From: JBCFBK01 sp038562555
GTDB lineage: Bacteria; Bacteroidota; Bacteroidia; Bacteroidales; Prolixibacteraceae
Assembly (NCBI GenBank): GCA_038562555.1
Contig: JBCFBK010000002.1
Span: 1-64,000, forward strand
Length of the DNA: 64,000 bases
Direction of reading: 5' to 3'
Made by a program: the position numbers and the translations under genes. The notes under the pieces were generated by a model. It was not told the DNA's origin, did no database searches, and saw only the letters and a list, made by a program, of their open reading frames with translations. Positions within the stretch are counted from its first letter, which is position 1. Each line of letters starts with the position of its first letter. This document shows positions 42,949 through 52,206 of the stretch, piece by piece.

Positions 42949-44517
42949 ATGCAAAGAATAAAGTTCGACATAATCATCGCCGGCAGCGGACTAGCAGGTC
43001 TTACTGCTGCATTTTACGCGTCAAGATATGGTTCGGTGGCCCTGATCACAAAATCGGAGCTGGATACCAGCAATTCCTACTATGCGCAGGGAGGCATTGC
43101 CGGTGCAATCGGAGAAAACGATTCGCCTGAGTTGCATTTTGAGGATACGCTCATTGCCGGACGGGGTTTATGCGAAAAAGAAGCGGTCGAAATCCTGGTC
43201 AACGAAGGGCGTGACCGAATACTGGAACTCATTGCAATGGGTATGCAGTTCGACAAAGTGAACGGGAAGCTGGTTCTTGGACTGGAAGGAGGCCACAGCA
43301 AACGCCGGATTTTGCATGCCGGCGGAGACGCAACAGGAAAAGAATTAACTTGCTTTATGCTAAATAAGGTACTTCAGCAAAAGTCGATCCGAACCTTTGA
43401 ATATACCGCCATTACAAAACTTCTGGTTCAGGATGGTGTTTGTTCAGGCGTGCAGGCGCTTGACTTCACAACCGGCAACAATTTGATTTTTGAAGCGCCT
43501 GCCTGCATACTGGCGACGGGCGGGCTCTCGCGTATTTTTAACCGTACTACCAATCCGCATACCGCTACGGGCGACGGAATTGCGTTGGCTTACGAGGCTG
43601 GCGCAATACTGGAAGACATGGAATTTATTCAGTTCCATCCTTCCGCCCTCTGCGTCGAAAATCAGGATGCGTTCCTGATCAGTGAGGCTGTCAGAGGTGA
43701 AGGAGCCTGGCTGTTGAATAAGGAAGGAGAACGTTTTATGAAAGATATTCACCCGCTGGCGGAATTGGCACCCCGTGATGTGGTAGCTTTTTCCATATAC
43801 AAGCAGATGAAAAAAGACCAGCGGCCATTCGTGAACTTATCGCTCCGCCACCTTGATCCTGAAAAGGTGAAAAGCCGGTTTTCCAATATTTACCGGAAGG
43901 TGAAGGAATTTGGTTACGACATGACCACCGACTTGTTGCCCATTGCCCCTGCAGCGCATTACATGGTAGGGGGAATCAAAACCGACCTGAACGGCGAAAC
44001 GAATATCGCCGGGTTATTTGCCTGCGGCGAGGTAGCTTCGACAGGGGTTATGGGGGCTAACAGACTGGCAAGCAATTCTCTTCTGGAATGCCTCGTATTT
44101 GGCAAAAGGGCAAGTGAAAAGGCCGCAGGAAGGCATAAAACAACAACACCCGGCGACCAAAAAATAATGACTAACCTCAGGGAAAATGAAGCTTTTTTTC
44201 TGGACATAAAGAACGAGATCGCCGACCTGATGTCAGAAAAAGTCGGCATCGTCAGGAATGAACAGGACCTGACCAATGCGCTCAATACACTCGGAGAGAT
44301 CCGGCAACGAATCAACACGGACATCAACGACTACAACCTGCTAAAATGCAGTCAAATAACAAAGATTTGCGAACTGATCATCACTTCTGCCTTACTAAGG
44401 AACGAAAGCAGGGGGGGGCATATCCGGGAAGAATATAAACAGGAAGATCCCGATTACAGGATGCATATCATTCAGCAAAAAAGTGAAGATCCGCAATTTA
44501 TCCCGATACAAAAATGA
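42949..44517 (+). CDS. nadB: L-aspartate oxidase
   Basis: A 522-residue FAD enzyme started at the ATG at 42949; a TTG at 42937 would add four residues. It oxidises L-aspartate to iminoaspartate, the first step of NAD synthesis. Motifs: GSGLAGLTAAFYA (FAD site), SNSYYAQGGIAGA, GGHSKRRILHAGGDATG, EFIQFHPSA and HYMVGGIKTDLNG, then LASNSLLECLVFG. The C-terminal helical domain is complete. The stop codon overlaps the nadC start as ATGA, so the two form an operon. nadA (quinolinate synthase) is not adjacent. Confidence 0.96.
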   Translation: MQRIKFDIIIAGSGLAGLTAAFYASRYGSVALITKSELDTSNSYYAQGGIAGAIGENDSPELHFEDTLIAGRGLCEKEAVEILVNEGRDRILELIAMGMQFDKVNGKLVLGLEGGHSKRRILHAGGDATGKELTCFMLNKVLQQKSIRTFEYTAITKLLVQDGVCSGVQALDFTTGNNLIFEAPACILATGGLSRIFNRTTNPHTATGDGIALAYEAGAILEDMEFIQFHPSALCVENQDAFLISEAVRGEGAWLLNKEGERFMKDIHPLAELAPRDVVAFSIYKQMKKDQRPFVNLSLRHLDPEKVKSRFSNIYRKVKEFGYDMTTDLLPIAPAAHYMVGGIKTDLNGETNIAGLFACGEVASTGVMGANRLASNSLLECLVFGKRASEKAAGRHKTTTPGDQKIMTNLRENEAFFLDIKNEIADLMSEKVGIVRNEQDLTNALNTLGEIRQRINTDINDYNLLKCSQITKICELIITSALLRNESRGGHIREEYKQEDPDYRMHIIQQKSEDPQFIPIQK

Positions 44518-45356
44518 ACAGAAAAGAAACAGAAGCAGCCGAACGGTTAATTAACCTGGCACTTGAGGAAGATGTAGCCGCGGGAGACATCACCACCGAC
44601 AATCTGATCCCGGCGGGATCGCGCAAAAAAGCCCTGATGGTCGCCAAGGCCGACGGCGTAATAGCGGGTCTTCCGGTAGCCGAAATGGTTTTTCACAAAC
44701 TCGACTCCACTCTGCAATGGATGCCCCAGGTCAATGAAGGGGACCACGTAAGTAAGGGAGAGGTCATTGCCCGTTTTGAAGCCAGTTACCGGGCTCTGTT
44801 GACGGGTGAACGCACAGCCCTGAATTTTCTCCAGCGCTTGTCGGGAATTGCTACGCTGTCGGCCCGGTATGTCCATGCTGTTTCCGGGTTTAAGACTGTT
44901 ATCCTGGATACCCGTAAAACCCTGCCAGGATTCCGTCTGCTTGACAAATATGCCGTAAAAACAGGAGGTGCATCCAACCACCGGATTGGGCTGTTCGATA
45001 TGGCGATGATCAAGGATAACCATATCGAGGTAGCCGGAGGAATTACGCCGGCAATCACTCAGATCCGCTCCAGAATACCGGCCGGTGTTCAAATCGAAGT
45101 TGAAACAACCAACCTTGACCAGGTGCAGGAAGCAATTCGCGCAGGAGCCGACATCATCATGCTCGATAATATGGATAATGAAACTATGGCCGCTGCCGTT
45201 AAGCTGATCAATGGACAGGCCAGGGTCGAAGCTTCAGGAAATATGACTATCGCCCGGTTAAAAGAGGTTGCTGCAACCGGTGTGGATTATATATCGATCG
45301 GAGCGCTTACGCATTCAGTTCAGGCACTGGATATCAGCCAGCGTATTGAATCGTAA
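44514..45356 (+). CDS. nadC: Nicotinate-nucleotide pyrophosphorylase (carboxylating)
   Basis: A 280-residue quinolinate phosphoribosyltransferase. It forms nicotinate mononucleotide from quinolinate and PRPP, two steps after NadB. Family segments: GDITTDNLIP, RTALNFLQRLSGIAT, DTRKTLPGFR, KTGGASNHRIGLFD, IKDNH and MLDNM, and the end VDYISIGALTHS. Length is typical. It overlaps nadB by 4 bp, and coaX follows after 45 bp, so a cofactor-synthesis operon nadB-nadC-coaX is likely. Confidence 0.96.
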   Translation: MNRKETEAAERLINLALEEDVAAGDITTDNLIPAGSRKKALMVAKADGVIAGLPVAEMVFHKLDSTLQWMPQVNEGDHVSKGEVIARFEASYRALLTGERTALNFLQRLSGIATLSARYVHAVSGFKTVILDTRKTLPGFRLLDKYAVKTGGASNHRIGLFDMAMIKDNHIEVAGGITPAITQIRSRIPAGVQIEVETTNLDQVQEAIRAGADIIMLDNMDNETMAAAVKLINGQARVEASGNMTIARLKEVAATGVDYISIGALTHSVQALDISQRIES

Positions 45357-45401
45357 GAGGTTTAACATGGAGTACGACCATTAAAATTAAATTACCCGCA
45401 A

Positions 45402-46127
45402 ATGAATCTCGTCATTGACATTGGAAACACCCGTATTAAGCTCGCCTTGTTCAACGACCATGATCTCATGTTCAATGTCCCACTCGATGAACTGAAAACC
45501 GAACACCTCCGGATTTTACGCGAAGAGCACCCCCAACTCAACAAAGCAATACTCTCGTCTGTAAGGGATTATCCGGACGATGTCCGGGATTTTTTGACGA
45601 CTGCCTTTGATCAGTTTATCGAATTTAACCATCAGACTCCCGTCCCAATTACAAACCTGTACCTGACACCGGAGACCCTGGGGCTGGACCGGCTGGCCTC
45701 AGCAATTGGAGCTGCTGCGCTGTTCCCGGGCGAAGACCTGCTTGTTGTTGATGCCGGAACTGCCATTACCTACGATCTGGTTAGCCGCAATAATGAGTAT
45801 CGGGGAGGCAATATTTCACCGGGACTAACAACCCGTTTCAAGGCTTTGCATCACTTTACCGGCCGACTTCCACTGGTGGAGCAGCGATTGGATTTTCAGC
45901 CCCTCGGACGCGACACAGAATCGGCCATAAGGGCAGGTGTTCAGCAGGGATTAATTTTCGAAGCAGAACAAACCATCCATTATTTTAACACAATTTATAA
46001 AAATTTAAAAGTCATTTTTACGGGAGGCGATGCTGGATTTTTTGAAAAAAACTTAAAAAATAACATCTTTGTACAATTTAATCTTGCTTTATTTGGTTTA
46101 AATAGGGTTCTGGAATATAACCAATAA
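45402..46127 (+). CDS. coaX: Type III pantothenate kinase
   Basis: A 241-residue ASKHA-fold pantothenate kinase (CoaX), the first step of coenzyme A synthesis. Motifs: DIGNTRIKLALF (P-loop-like phosphate 1), GLDRLASAIGA, DAGTAITYDLV, and GGNISPGLTTRFKALH. The terminal region includes FTGGDAGFFE. Type III enzymes need a monovalent cation and are not feedback-inhibited by CoA. It follows nadC by 45 bp on the same strand, consistent with joint transcription. A 238-bp gap separates it from the next gene. Confidence 0.95.
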   Translation: MNLVIDIGNTRIKLALFNDHDLMFNVPLDELKTEHLRILREEHPQLNKAILSSVRDYPDDVRDFLTTAFDQFIEFNHQTPVPITNLYLTPETLGLDRLASAIGAAALFPGEDLLVVDAGTAITYDLVSRNNEYRGGNISPGLTTRFKALHHFTGRLPLVEQRLDFQPLGRDTESAIRAGVQQGLIFEAEQTIHYFNTIYKNLKVIFTGGDAGFFEKNLKNNIFVQFNLALFGLNRVLEYNQ

Positions 46128-46293
46128 CCAGCCACACGAAGCATTTGCCGGGCAGGGTTCGGCATCAGAGAGAAAACAAAATCTTAAACTAACGGATTTG
46201 GCATGTATTTTGGAGTTCGCCTATAACTGAAGAGGAAAAAATATTAAGAAGCGTTAATTATTAAATTTATTCCTCTATTTGTTCAAAATAGAT

Positions 46294-46301
46294 TATTTTT
46301 G
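46294..46301 (+). promoter_or_regulatory. Promoter -7 element of the envelope operon
   Basis: TATTTTTG on the plus strand matches TAnnTTTG exactly, 65 bp upstream of the TPR gene start. A TTTG lies only 12 nt upstream, too close for a standard -33 element, so this is tentative. Confidence 0.35.
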
Positions 46302-46365
46302 GCGTTTATTATTTTACCTTGAAAACGCAACAGAAGCAAAAAAATAAAAAATAAATTATAACCAC

Positions 46366-48000
46366 ATGAAATCTTTGATATTAAAAACGCAATTCCTTAC
46401 GTTAACCCTGGCCGTACTGGTAACAGTTTCTGCCTACGCGCAACGTGTAATTACGGGGACAGTTTACCGGGAAGGAAAAGTTGCCGCAGGGGTGACTGTT
46501 GAAGCCCATAAATCATCTGAGGTATTTATGACCAGCTTTGACGGCAAATACAAAATCACCGTTGACGATAAAAGTAAATATCTGAAATTCACGTTCATTG
46601 ACGATTCAAGAAAAGTAGACATTGAAAGTAACCCGAATAATGTCATTGATTTTAGTTTCGATGGCGAGGTTCCTGCATCCGTAGCCGCGACTCCGGGTGA
46701 AGGAGGAGTCGACACCCGCACCAGCGAAGAACTGGTAAAGGCTAAAGTTACTGAGTTCATGAGTAACTATACCATGTATGATCAATTCTATAAACAGAAA
46801 GATTACAAATCGGCCCTTGCACCGTGGAGGCTGATGTTCAGGAAGTATCCTAAATCCTCCCCGAATATCTACATTCATGGAGCTAACATGTATGCTGCGT
46901 TCATTGAATCGGCTACCGACCAGGCTGCAAAAGATGCCTACGTTGATACCCTAATGTCGGTCTATGATCAGCGGATCAAATATTTCGATCAGAAAGGGTT
47001 TGTTTTAGGCCGTAAAGCGACAGATTACTTCGAGTATAAGCTAAAAAACGAGAATCTTTCGGACGAGGAACTAAAAGCCATTCTGAAAACAGGATATGCC
47101 GACCTGAAGGAATCCATCCAGCTCGAAAAGAATGAAACGGAAATGGCAGTACTGGTGGTATTTATGCAAGCCACGAAGCGTCTTTTCAGCATGGGTGAAC
47201 TGACCAAGGAAGATGTTGCAGCCAACTACGACCTGGTTTCGAAAGTTGTTGATGCCAACCTTGTGAAAACACCGGGCGAAGAAAAGTTAACGACTTCAAA
47301 AAGCATGATTGATGAACTGTTCCAAACCAGTGGAGCAGCCGATTGCGAGGCACTGACTGCTTTGTATGAGCCTAAATTCGAAGAAATTTCGAAAGATCCC
47401 GATGCTTTGAAGAACATGCTGCGTGTTTTAGGAAAACAGGATTGTAACGGCGAATTGTTCGCCCGGGCGTCTGAAAAACTTTATGCGCTGGATCCTTCAC
47501 CTGAAGCAGCATTTAACATGGCTCACCTGTTTATGAAACGTGATGATTTTGACCGGGCTAAAGAATATTACAAAAATGCGATCGATGCTGAAACCAATAA
47601 AGAACTGCTGGCAAAATATTACTATGAATTGGGTCTGGTAACCTTCGCCAAAGAAAAGGATTTCCAGCAAACACGGGCCTATGCACGTAAAGCACTCGAA
47701 AATAATCCCAACTTCGGAAAGGCTCTGATTTTGATCGGAGATGTTTATGCACATTACAGCAAAAATTACGGAAAAGATGAATTCGATCACCTTTCTCTGT
47801 ACTGGCTGGCGGTTGATTATTACGAGAAGGCCAAGCGGGTTGACCCGGATGTTTTTGCCGAAGCGAATCAGAAAATAAACACCTACAGGGTTTACTTCCC
47901 TGACAAGGAGACGTTATTTTTCGGTGGATATCAGGACGGACAACCCATTACTTACGGCAGTTGGATCAACGAGACAAGCAGAGTCCGTGCGAAAAAGTAG
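46366..48000 (+). CDS. Exported tetratricopeptide-repeat protein with carboxypeptidase-regulatory-like domain
   Basis: A 544-residue exported protein. Signal peptide to AYAQ (about residue 26), then a CarboxypepD_reg-like beta domain (about 28-95, ITGTVYREGKVAAGVTV). A helical TPR-containing region follows to the end, with clear repeats near 385-440 (ASEKLYALDPSPEAAFNMAH, FDRAKEYYKNA) and 445-495 (FQQTRAYARKALENNPNFGKA). It is the first gene of a run with lptC, a CNNM/CorC protein and a chaperone-isomerase, suggesting a periplasmic role in envelope assembly. No specific function is known. Confidence 0.85.
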   Translation: MKSLILKTQFLTLTLAVLVTVSAYAQRVITGTVYREGKVAAGVTVEAHKSSEVFMTSFDGKYKITVDDKSKYLKFTFIDDSRKVDIESNPNNVIDFSFDGEVPASVAATPGEGGVDTRTSEELVKAKVTEFMSNYTMYDQFYKQKDYKSALAPWRLMFRKYPKSSPNIYIHGANMYAAFIESATDQAAKDAYVDTLMSVYDQRIKYFDQKGFVLGRKATDYFEYKLKNENLSDEELKAILKTGYADLKESIQLEKNETEMAVLVVFMQATKRLFSMGELTKEDVAANYDLVSKVVDANLVKTPGEEKLTTSKSMIDELFQTSGAADCEALTALYEPKFEEISKDPDALKNMLRVLGKQDCNGELFARASEKLYALDPSPEAAFNMAHLFMKRDDFDRAKEYYKNAIDAETNKELLAKYYYELGLVTFAKEKDFQQTRAYARKALENNPNFGKALILIGDVYAHYSKNYGKDEFDHLSLYWLAVDYYEKAKRVDPDVFAEANQKINTYRVYFPDKETLFFGGYQDGQPITYGSWINETSRVRAKK

Positions 48001-48574
48001 AACATACACAAGGCAAAGATATTCATTCAAAAGCAATGCAATTCTCCTTTGGGGAATTGCATTGCTTTTCTTTTCATGTGAAAACAAGATCGAGCGGATT
48101 AAGGAACTGTCGACCAGCGACAAACTGCCAGGGGTTGAAGCAGAAAATTTTGAAATGATCCAATCCGATTCTTCCAAAATTAAAGTCAGGTTAAATACAC
48201 CGCTGATGGTTCAATATAACCAGGACGAAGGAGAACCTTATACCGAATTCCCAAAAGGTGTAAAAATTGAGCAGTTTGGACCGGACATGCAGATTGTTTC
48301 AAAAATCACGGCAAACTACGCCCAGGTTTTTGACAAGGAAGATAAATGGATCGCCAAGAACAATGTCATTGTCATTAACCAGAGCGGCGATTCGCTTAAA
48401 ACAGAAGAACTTATCTGGGAAAAAGCGACCGGTAAAATCTATTCCGATAAATTCGTAAAAATTATCCGCGAAGATCAGATCATAAATGGTATCGGCTTTG
48501 AGTCCGACCAAAACATGGCGAACTGGGAAATTAAGAAAGTGAAAGGCACCCTCTACATGGAGGTACCGGAATAA
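47987..48574 (+). CDS. lptC: LPS export protein LptC-like lipoprotein
   Basis: A 195-residue LptC-family protein. The start chosen is GTG at 47987, which overlaps the upstream gene by 14 bp and gives an N-terminal helix ending in LLFFSC (lipobox, Cys31); reading frames further upstream only extend into the neighbouring gene. The rest is a beta-jellyroll typical of LptC/OstA-like proteins: LMVQYNQDEGEPYTEFPKGV and the regular series FDKEDKWIAKNNVIV ... LKTEELIWEKATGKIYSDKFVKI. LptC links the inner-membrane LptBFG transporter to periplasmic LptA in moving lipopolysaccharide. Lipid anchoring replaces the usual transmembrane anchor. Confidence 0.88.
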   Translation: MRKSRTYTRQRYSFKSNAILLWGIALLFFSCENKIERIKELSTSDKLPGVEAENFEMIQSDSSKIKVRLNTPLMVQYNQDEGEPYTEFPKGVKIEQFGPDMQIVSKITANYAQVFDKEDKWIAKNNVIVINQSGDSLKTEELIWEKATGKIYSDKFVKIIREDQIINGIGFESDQNMANWEIKKVKGTLYMEVPE

Positions 48575-48577
48575 GTC

Positions 48578-49849
48578 ATGGAAAGCATTTTGATCATCCT
48601 CATTTCAGTCATCTTTTCCGCTTTTTTCTCCGGAATGGAAATTGCTTTTGTTTCGGCCAATAAACTTCGGCTGGAATTTGACACGAAGCAACACTCTTAT
48701 ACGTCGGTAATCCTTTCAATATTCTCCAGACACCCGGAGCAGTATCTGATAACGATGATGCTGGGCAATATCATTTCGCTGGCAATATACGGGATTGCCC
48801 TGGCCAGCCTGCTTAGTCCCTTTATTTCCGGCATCCTTGTATCGGATGCGGCAGTATTATTACCGGAAATCATTTTCGCTGCGCTGGCGATGCTGCTTGC
48901 GGCTGAATTCTTACCTCGTCTCCTGTCATGGCCTGATCCAAATATGGCCTTGCGGATCTTTAGCGTGCCACTTATCTTTTTTTATGGTTTATTTTATCCG
49001 CTGGCTGCGCTGGTGCAGGGATTGTCGGCAAGATTATTTCCCGGAATTACGTTCACTGCTTCGGGTCGTGAAACAGAAAAAATAATATTCAGTAAAGGCG
49101 ATCTTGACCACTTTATCCATGAGCAGGATTATGGGACTGTTATAAGTGAACATGGCGTTAACAATGAGGTGAAGCTCTTCCGGAATGCGCTGGACTTCTC
49201 AAAAGTCAAACTACGTGAGATCATGGTGCCTCGTACCGAAATTGCAGCCATCGATGTCACTTCCTCGTTTACGGAACTGAGAAAAAAATTTATTGAAACG
49301 GGTTACTCAAGAATCCTGTTTTACCAGGATAATATTGACAATATCGTGGGTTATATTCACCACTCAACCATATTCGCCAACCCTGAGTCAATTCGGTCGG
49401 CCTTGAAAAAAGTACTTATTGTCCCGGAAACGATGTCGGCCAGCAGGCTACTGAGCATGTTCATTCAGGAACACCGCAGTATCGCCATTGTTGTGGATGA
49501 ATTCGGCGGAACCTCGGGTATGGTTACAAGTGAAGACATTCTGGAGGAAATTTTCGGTGAGATTGAAGACGAGCACGATACCACCGATTTTGTCGAAAAG
49601 CAGGTCAGCGCAGATGAATATATCTTTTCTGCCCGGATCGATCTTGATATGCTGAACGAAAAATATGATCTCGGCCTTCCGACAGATGAAAATTACGAGA
49701 CCCTCGCCGGCTTCATCCTTTTTCATTATGAAAGTATCCCGAAAGTCAATGCGGCAATCACCATTGGCAGATTCCATATCAAAATCCTGAAAGCGACCAA
49801 TACCCGTATTGAGCTGGTAAACCTGAAGGTTTCCGGGCAGACCTCATGA
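48578..49849 (+). CDS. CNNM/CorC-family (DUF21-CBS) membrane protein
   Basis: A 423-residue membrane protein of the hemolysin/CorC type. An N-terminal DUF21 (CNNM) transmembrane domain (about 1-190) begins FFSGMEIAFVSANKLRLE. A CBS pair follows (about 210-335) with the KLREIMVPRTEIAAID segment and VVDEFGGTSGMVTSEDILEEIFGEI. The C-terminal CorC_HlyC domain (about 345-420) contains GLPTDENYETLAGFIL. Relatives transport or regulate Mg/Co; the Bacteroidota GldE protein has the same design, and this may be one. It starts 3 bp after lptC. Confidence 0.9.
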   Translation: MESILIILISVIFSAFFSGMEIAFVSANKLRLEFDTKQHSYTSVILSIFSRHPEQYLITMMLGNIISLAIYGIALASLLSPFISGILVSDAAVLLPEIIFAALAMLLAAEFLPRLLSWPDPNMALRIFSVPLIFFYGLFYPLAALVQGLSARLFPGITFTASGRETEKIIFSKGDLDHFIHEQDYGTVISEHGVNNEVKLFRNALDFSKVKLREIMVPRTEIAAIDVTSSFTELRKKFIETGYSRILFYQDNIDNIVGYIHHSTIFANPESIRSALKKVLIVPETMSASRLLSMFIQEHRSIAIVVDEFGGTSGMVTSEDILEEIFGEIEDEHDTTDFVEKQVSADEYIFSARIDLDMLNEKYDLGLPTDENYETLAGFILFHYESIPKVNAAITIGRFHIKILKATNTRIELVNLKVSGQTS

Positions 49850-49988
49850 TACGGAAGGGCGTCAAAAAATGCTTTCTTCAGTACAACACGCCAAAATAAA
49901 AATTGAATTTTAAAGATTAAAATCTAAAATTGTTATCTTCGTAGCGCTAAATTTTAGAATAAAAAACATAATTCAATTAGTTAAATAA

Positions 49989-52103
49989 ATGGCTACCTTA
50001 CAGAGAATTCGAAATCGTGCTGGCATATTAGTAGCAGTTGTTATTGGTTTGGCATTAGTTGCCTTTATTTTGGGTGACATGTTAAATGCAGGAAGTTCTT
50101 TAATGAGACCTTCCCAAATGGAAGTTGCAGAAATTAACGGTGAATCGGTTCAGTATCCGGACTTCCAAAGCAAAATCGAACAAACTGCAGAAATTTACAA
50201 AATGAACAGCGGACGAACCCAACTTGACGATAATGCCTGGGCCCAGGTACGGGAACAGGTTTGGCAGGAATTAGTGCGTGAAGCTGTCATGGGTGATGTA
50301 TACGAGGAGCTGGGGCTGACTGTTAGTTCCGACGAGTTGTTCGATATGATCCAGGGTTCAAACATTCACCCGATCATTCAGCAGCTTTTCAGCAATCCTC
50401 AGACAGGGCAAGTAGACAAACAGGCGGTTCTGCAGTTTCTGAAATCACTGGAAGGGAATGCTACTCCGCAGCAAAAGGCATATTGGCTTTATATTGAAGA
50501 TCAGATCAAAAAAGAACGGATCCTGACCAAATATAATAACCTGGTTCGCCAGGGGCTTTACATTACAAAAGCAGATGCAGGTTCTGAGCTAAAAGCAAAA
50601 AGTAAGACAACCAATATTCAGTACATCAGTTTACCTTACGCTTCAATGCCCGACAGCGCGGTGAAGGTTACCGACAAAGAGCTGAAGGATTATTACAAAG
50701 CTCATCAGGAGGAATATAAACAAACAGCATCGCGGACAATTGACTATATCACCTTCCCGGTTAATGCATCTCCCGAAGATGACCAAAACACGCGCAAGTG
50801 GCTGGAAGATATTAAGACAGAGTTTGCCTCCGTTCAGGAAAATGAACAATACGTAAACGTGAATTCAGACGTTCGGTTCGAAAACAGTTATCAGAAGAAA
50901 GAGGATCTGTCGCCCGAGCTTGCGGAACTCGCTTTTAACGGCGGTCCGGGACAGGTATACGGCCCTTATAAGGAAGGTAATGCCTATAAACTCGCAAAGG
51001 TGGATGATCTCAGGGATTTACCCGATTCCGTCCAGGCGAGTCATATTTTGATCAAACCGGAGACTGTGGGAAGTTATGAAAAGGCGCTGGCTTTGGCCGA
51101 CAGTCTGAAACTCCTGATTGAAGGCGGCACCAGTCTCGCCGGTCTTGCTGAGAAATATTCGGAAGATCCGGGCTCTGCGGCCAGAGGTGGGGATCTTGGC
51201 TGGTTCAGACGCAACCAGATGGTGAAACCATTCGAAGATGCTGCTTTCACCGGTGAAATAAACAAGGTGTATCCGGTGACCACACAATTTGGAGTACACC
51301 TCGTACAGCCGACAAAAAAAGGCAAAGAAGTGAAGCAGGCCAGATTGGCAATACTCACCAGAAACATAGAACCCAGCACACAAACCTATCAGAAAGTCTA
51401 TGCACAGGCCAGTAAATTTGCCAGTGAAACCCAAAGCGGAGAAGCGTTCCAGGAAACAGTAAAAGAGCAGAAGCTCTCAAAAAAAGTGGCCCGGGTAGAG
51501 GAAAATGATCAGGAAATAATGGGTTTGCCGCAATCCAGATCTCTCGTCCGTGCGGCATATGCTGCTGAAACGAATGATATCCTAGAAAACAATGAAGGAT
51601 CGACAATTTTCGAATTCGGTAATAACTTCGTGATTGCAGCATTATCAGCTGTGAATGAAGCCGGCGTTGCTTCGTTCGAGGAAGTAAGACCCAGAGTTGA
51701 ATTGGCAGTAAGAAGACAAAATAAAGCCAATGCGTTACTTGCCAAAGCACAGGAAGCTGCAACAGGCGGCGATCTGGAGGCTATCGCTAAAAAGCTGAAC
51801 ACGGAGGTCAAAGATGCAAACGGCATCAATTTCAGCATGTATACAATTCCGGAACTGGGAGTAGAACCAATCGTAACCGGTACGGTCGCGGCTCTTGAAA
51901 AAGATCAGATTTCGCCGCCGGTCAAAGGAAACAACGCCGTGTATATCCTGAAGGTTATTTCCGTTACCGAAACGAAAGATGAAGAGGTCCGGCAGGAACA
52001 GCAGCGGCTAATCCAGGCTCTTAGCTATCGCGCTAATTTTCAGGCTTACGAAGCGCAACGGAAAAATGCGGAAATAGAAGATAAAAGATCAAAATTTTAT
52101 TAG
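49989..52103 (+). CDS. PpiD/SurA-like peptidylprolyl isomerase
   Basis: A 704-residue membrane-anchored periplasmic folding factor. One N-terminal transmembrane helix (12-29) is followed by a SurA_N-like chaperone region (about 35-200). A parvulin-type PpiC rotamase domain sits at about 347-447 (SVQASHILIK ... DPGSAARGGDLGWFRRNQMV ... TQFGVHLVQ), and a second, degenerate parvulin-like segment may lie near 500-640. It assists outer-membrane protein folding. A TATCTTCG element (one mismatch to the -7 consensus) lies upstream, and a strong terminator follows. Confidence 0.93.
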   Translation: MATLQRIRNRAGILVAVVIGLALVAFILGDMLNAGSSLMRPSQMEVAEINGESVQYPDFQSKIEQTAEIYKMNSGRTQLDDNAWAQVREQVWQELVREAVMGDVYEELGLTVSSDELFDMIQGSNIHPIIQQLFSNPQTGQVDKQAVLQFLKSLEGNATPQQKAYWLYIEDQIKKERILTKYNNLVRQGLYITKADAGSELKAKSKTTNIQYISLPYASMPDSAVKVTDKELKDYYKAHQEEYKQTASRTIDYITFPVNASPEDDQNTRKWLEDIKTEFASVQENEQYVNVNSDVRFENSYQKKEDLSPELAELAFNGGPGQVYGPYKEGNAYKLAKVDDLRDLPDSVQASHILIKPETVGSYEKALALADSLKLLIEGGTSLAGLAEKYSEDPGSAARGGDLGWFRRNQMVKPFEDAAFTGEINKVYPVTTQFGVHLVQPTKKGKEVKQARLAILTRNIEPSTQTYQKVYAQASKFASETQSGEAFQETVKEQKLSKKVARVEENDQEIMGLPQSRSLVRAAYAAETNDILENNEGSTIFEFGNNFVIAALSAVNEAGVASFEEVRPRVELAVRRQNKANALLAKAQEAATGGDLEAIAKKLNTEVKDANGINFSMYTIPELGVEPIVTGTVAALEKDQISPPVKGNNAVYILKVISVTETKDEEVRQEQQRLIQALSYRANFQAYEAQRKNAEIEDKRSKFY

Positions 52104-52128
52104 CGGGGTGATCAAAAACAATACTCAG

Positions 52129-52154
52129 GCAGGCCATACGGCCTGCTTTTTTTT
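52129..52154 (+). terminator. Intrinsic terminator of the isomerase gene
   Basis: A 7-bp stem GCAGGCC/GGCCTGC (52129-52135 and 52140-52146), 4-nt loop, and T8 (52147-52154). The T-run also supplies the -33 element of the next promoter. Confidence 0.92.
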
Positions 52155-52184
52155 GCACCTAATCGCAGGAATTTATTACATTTG
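52152..52184 (+). promoter_or_regulatory. Bacteroidota-type promoter of the GH43-like gene
   Basis: TTTG (52152-52155), 21 nt, then TACATTTG (52177-52184). An exact -7 match with plausible spacing; the start codon follows at 52207. The -33 element overlaps the T-run of the preceding terminator. Confidence 0.6.
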
Positions 52185-52206
52185 AATAAATATCAGCCAG
52201 ACACAC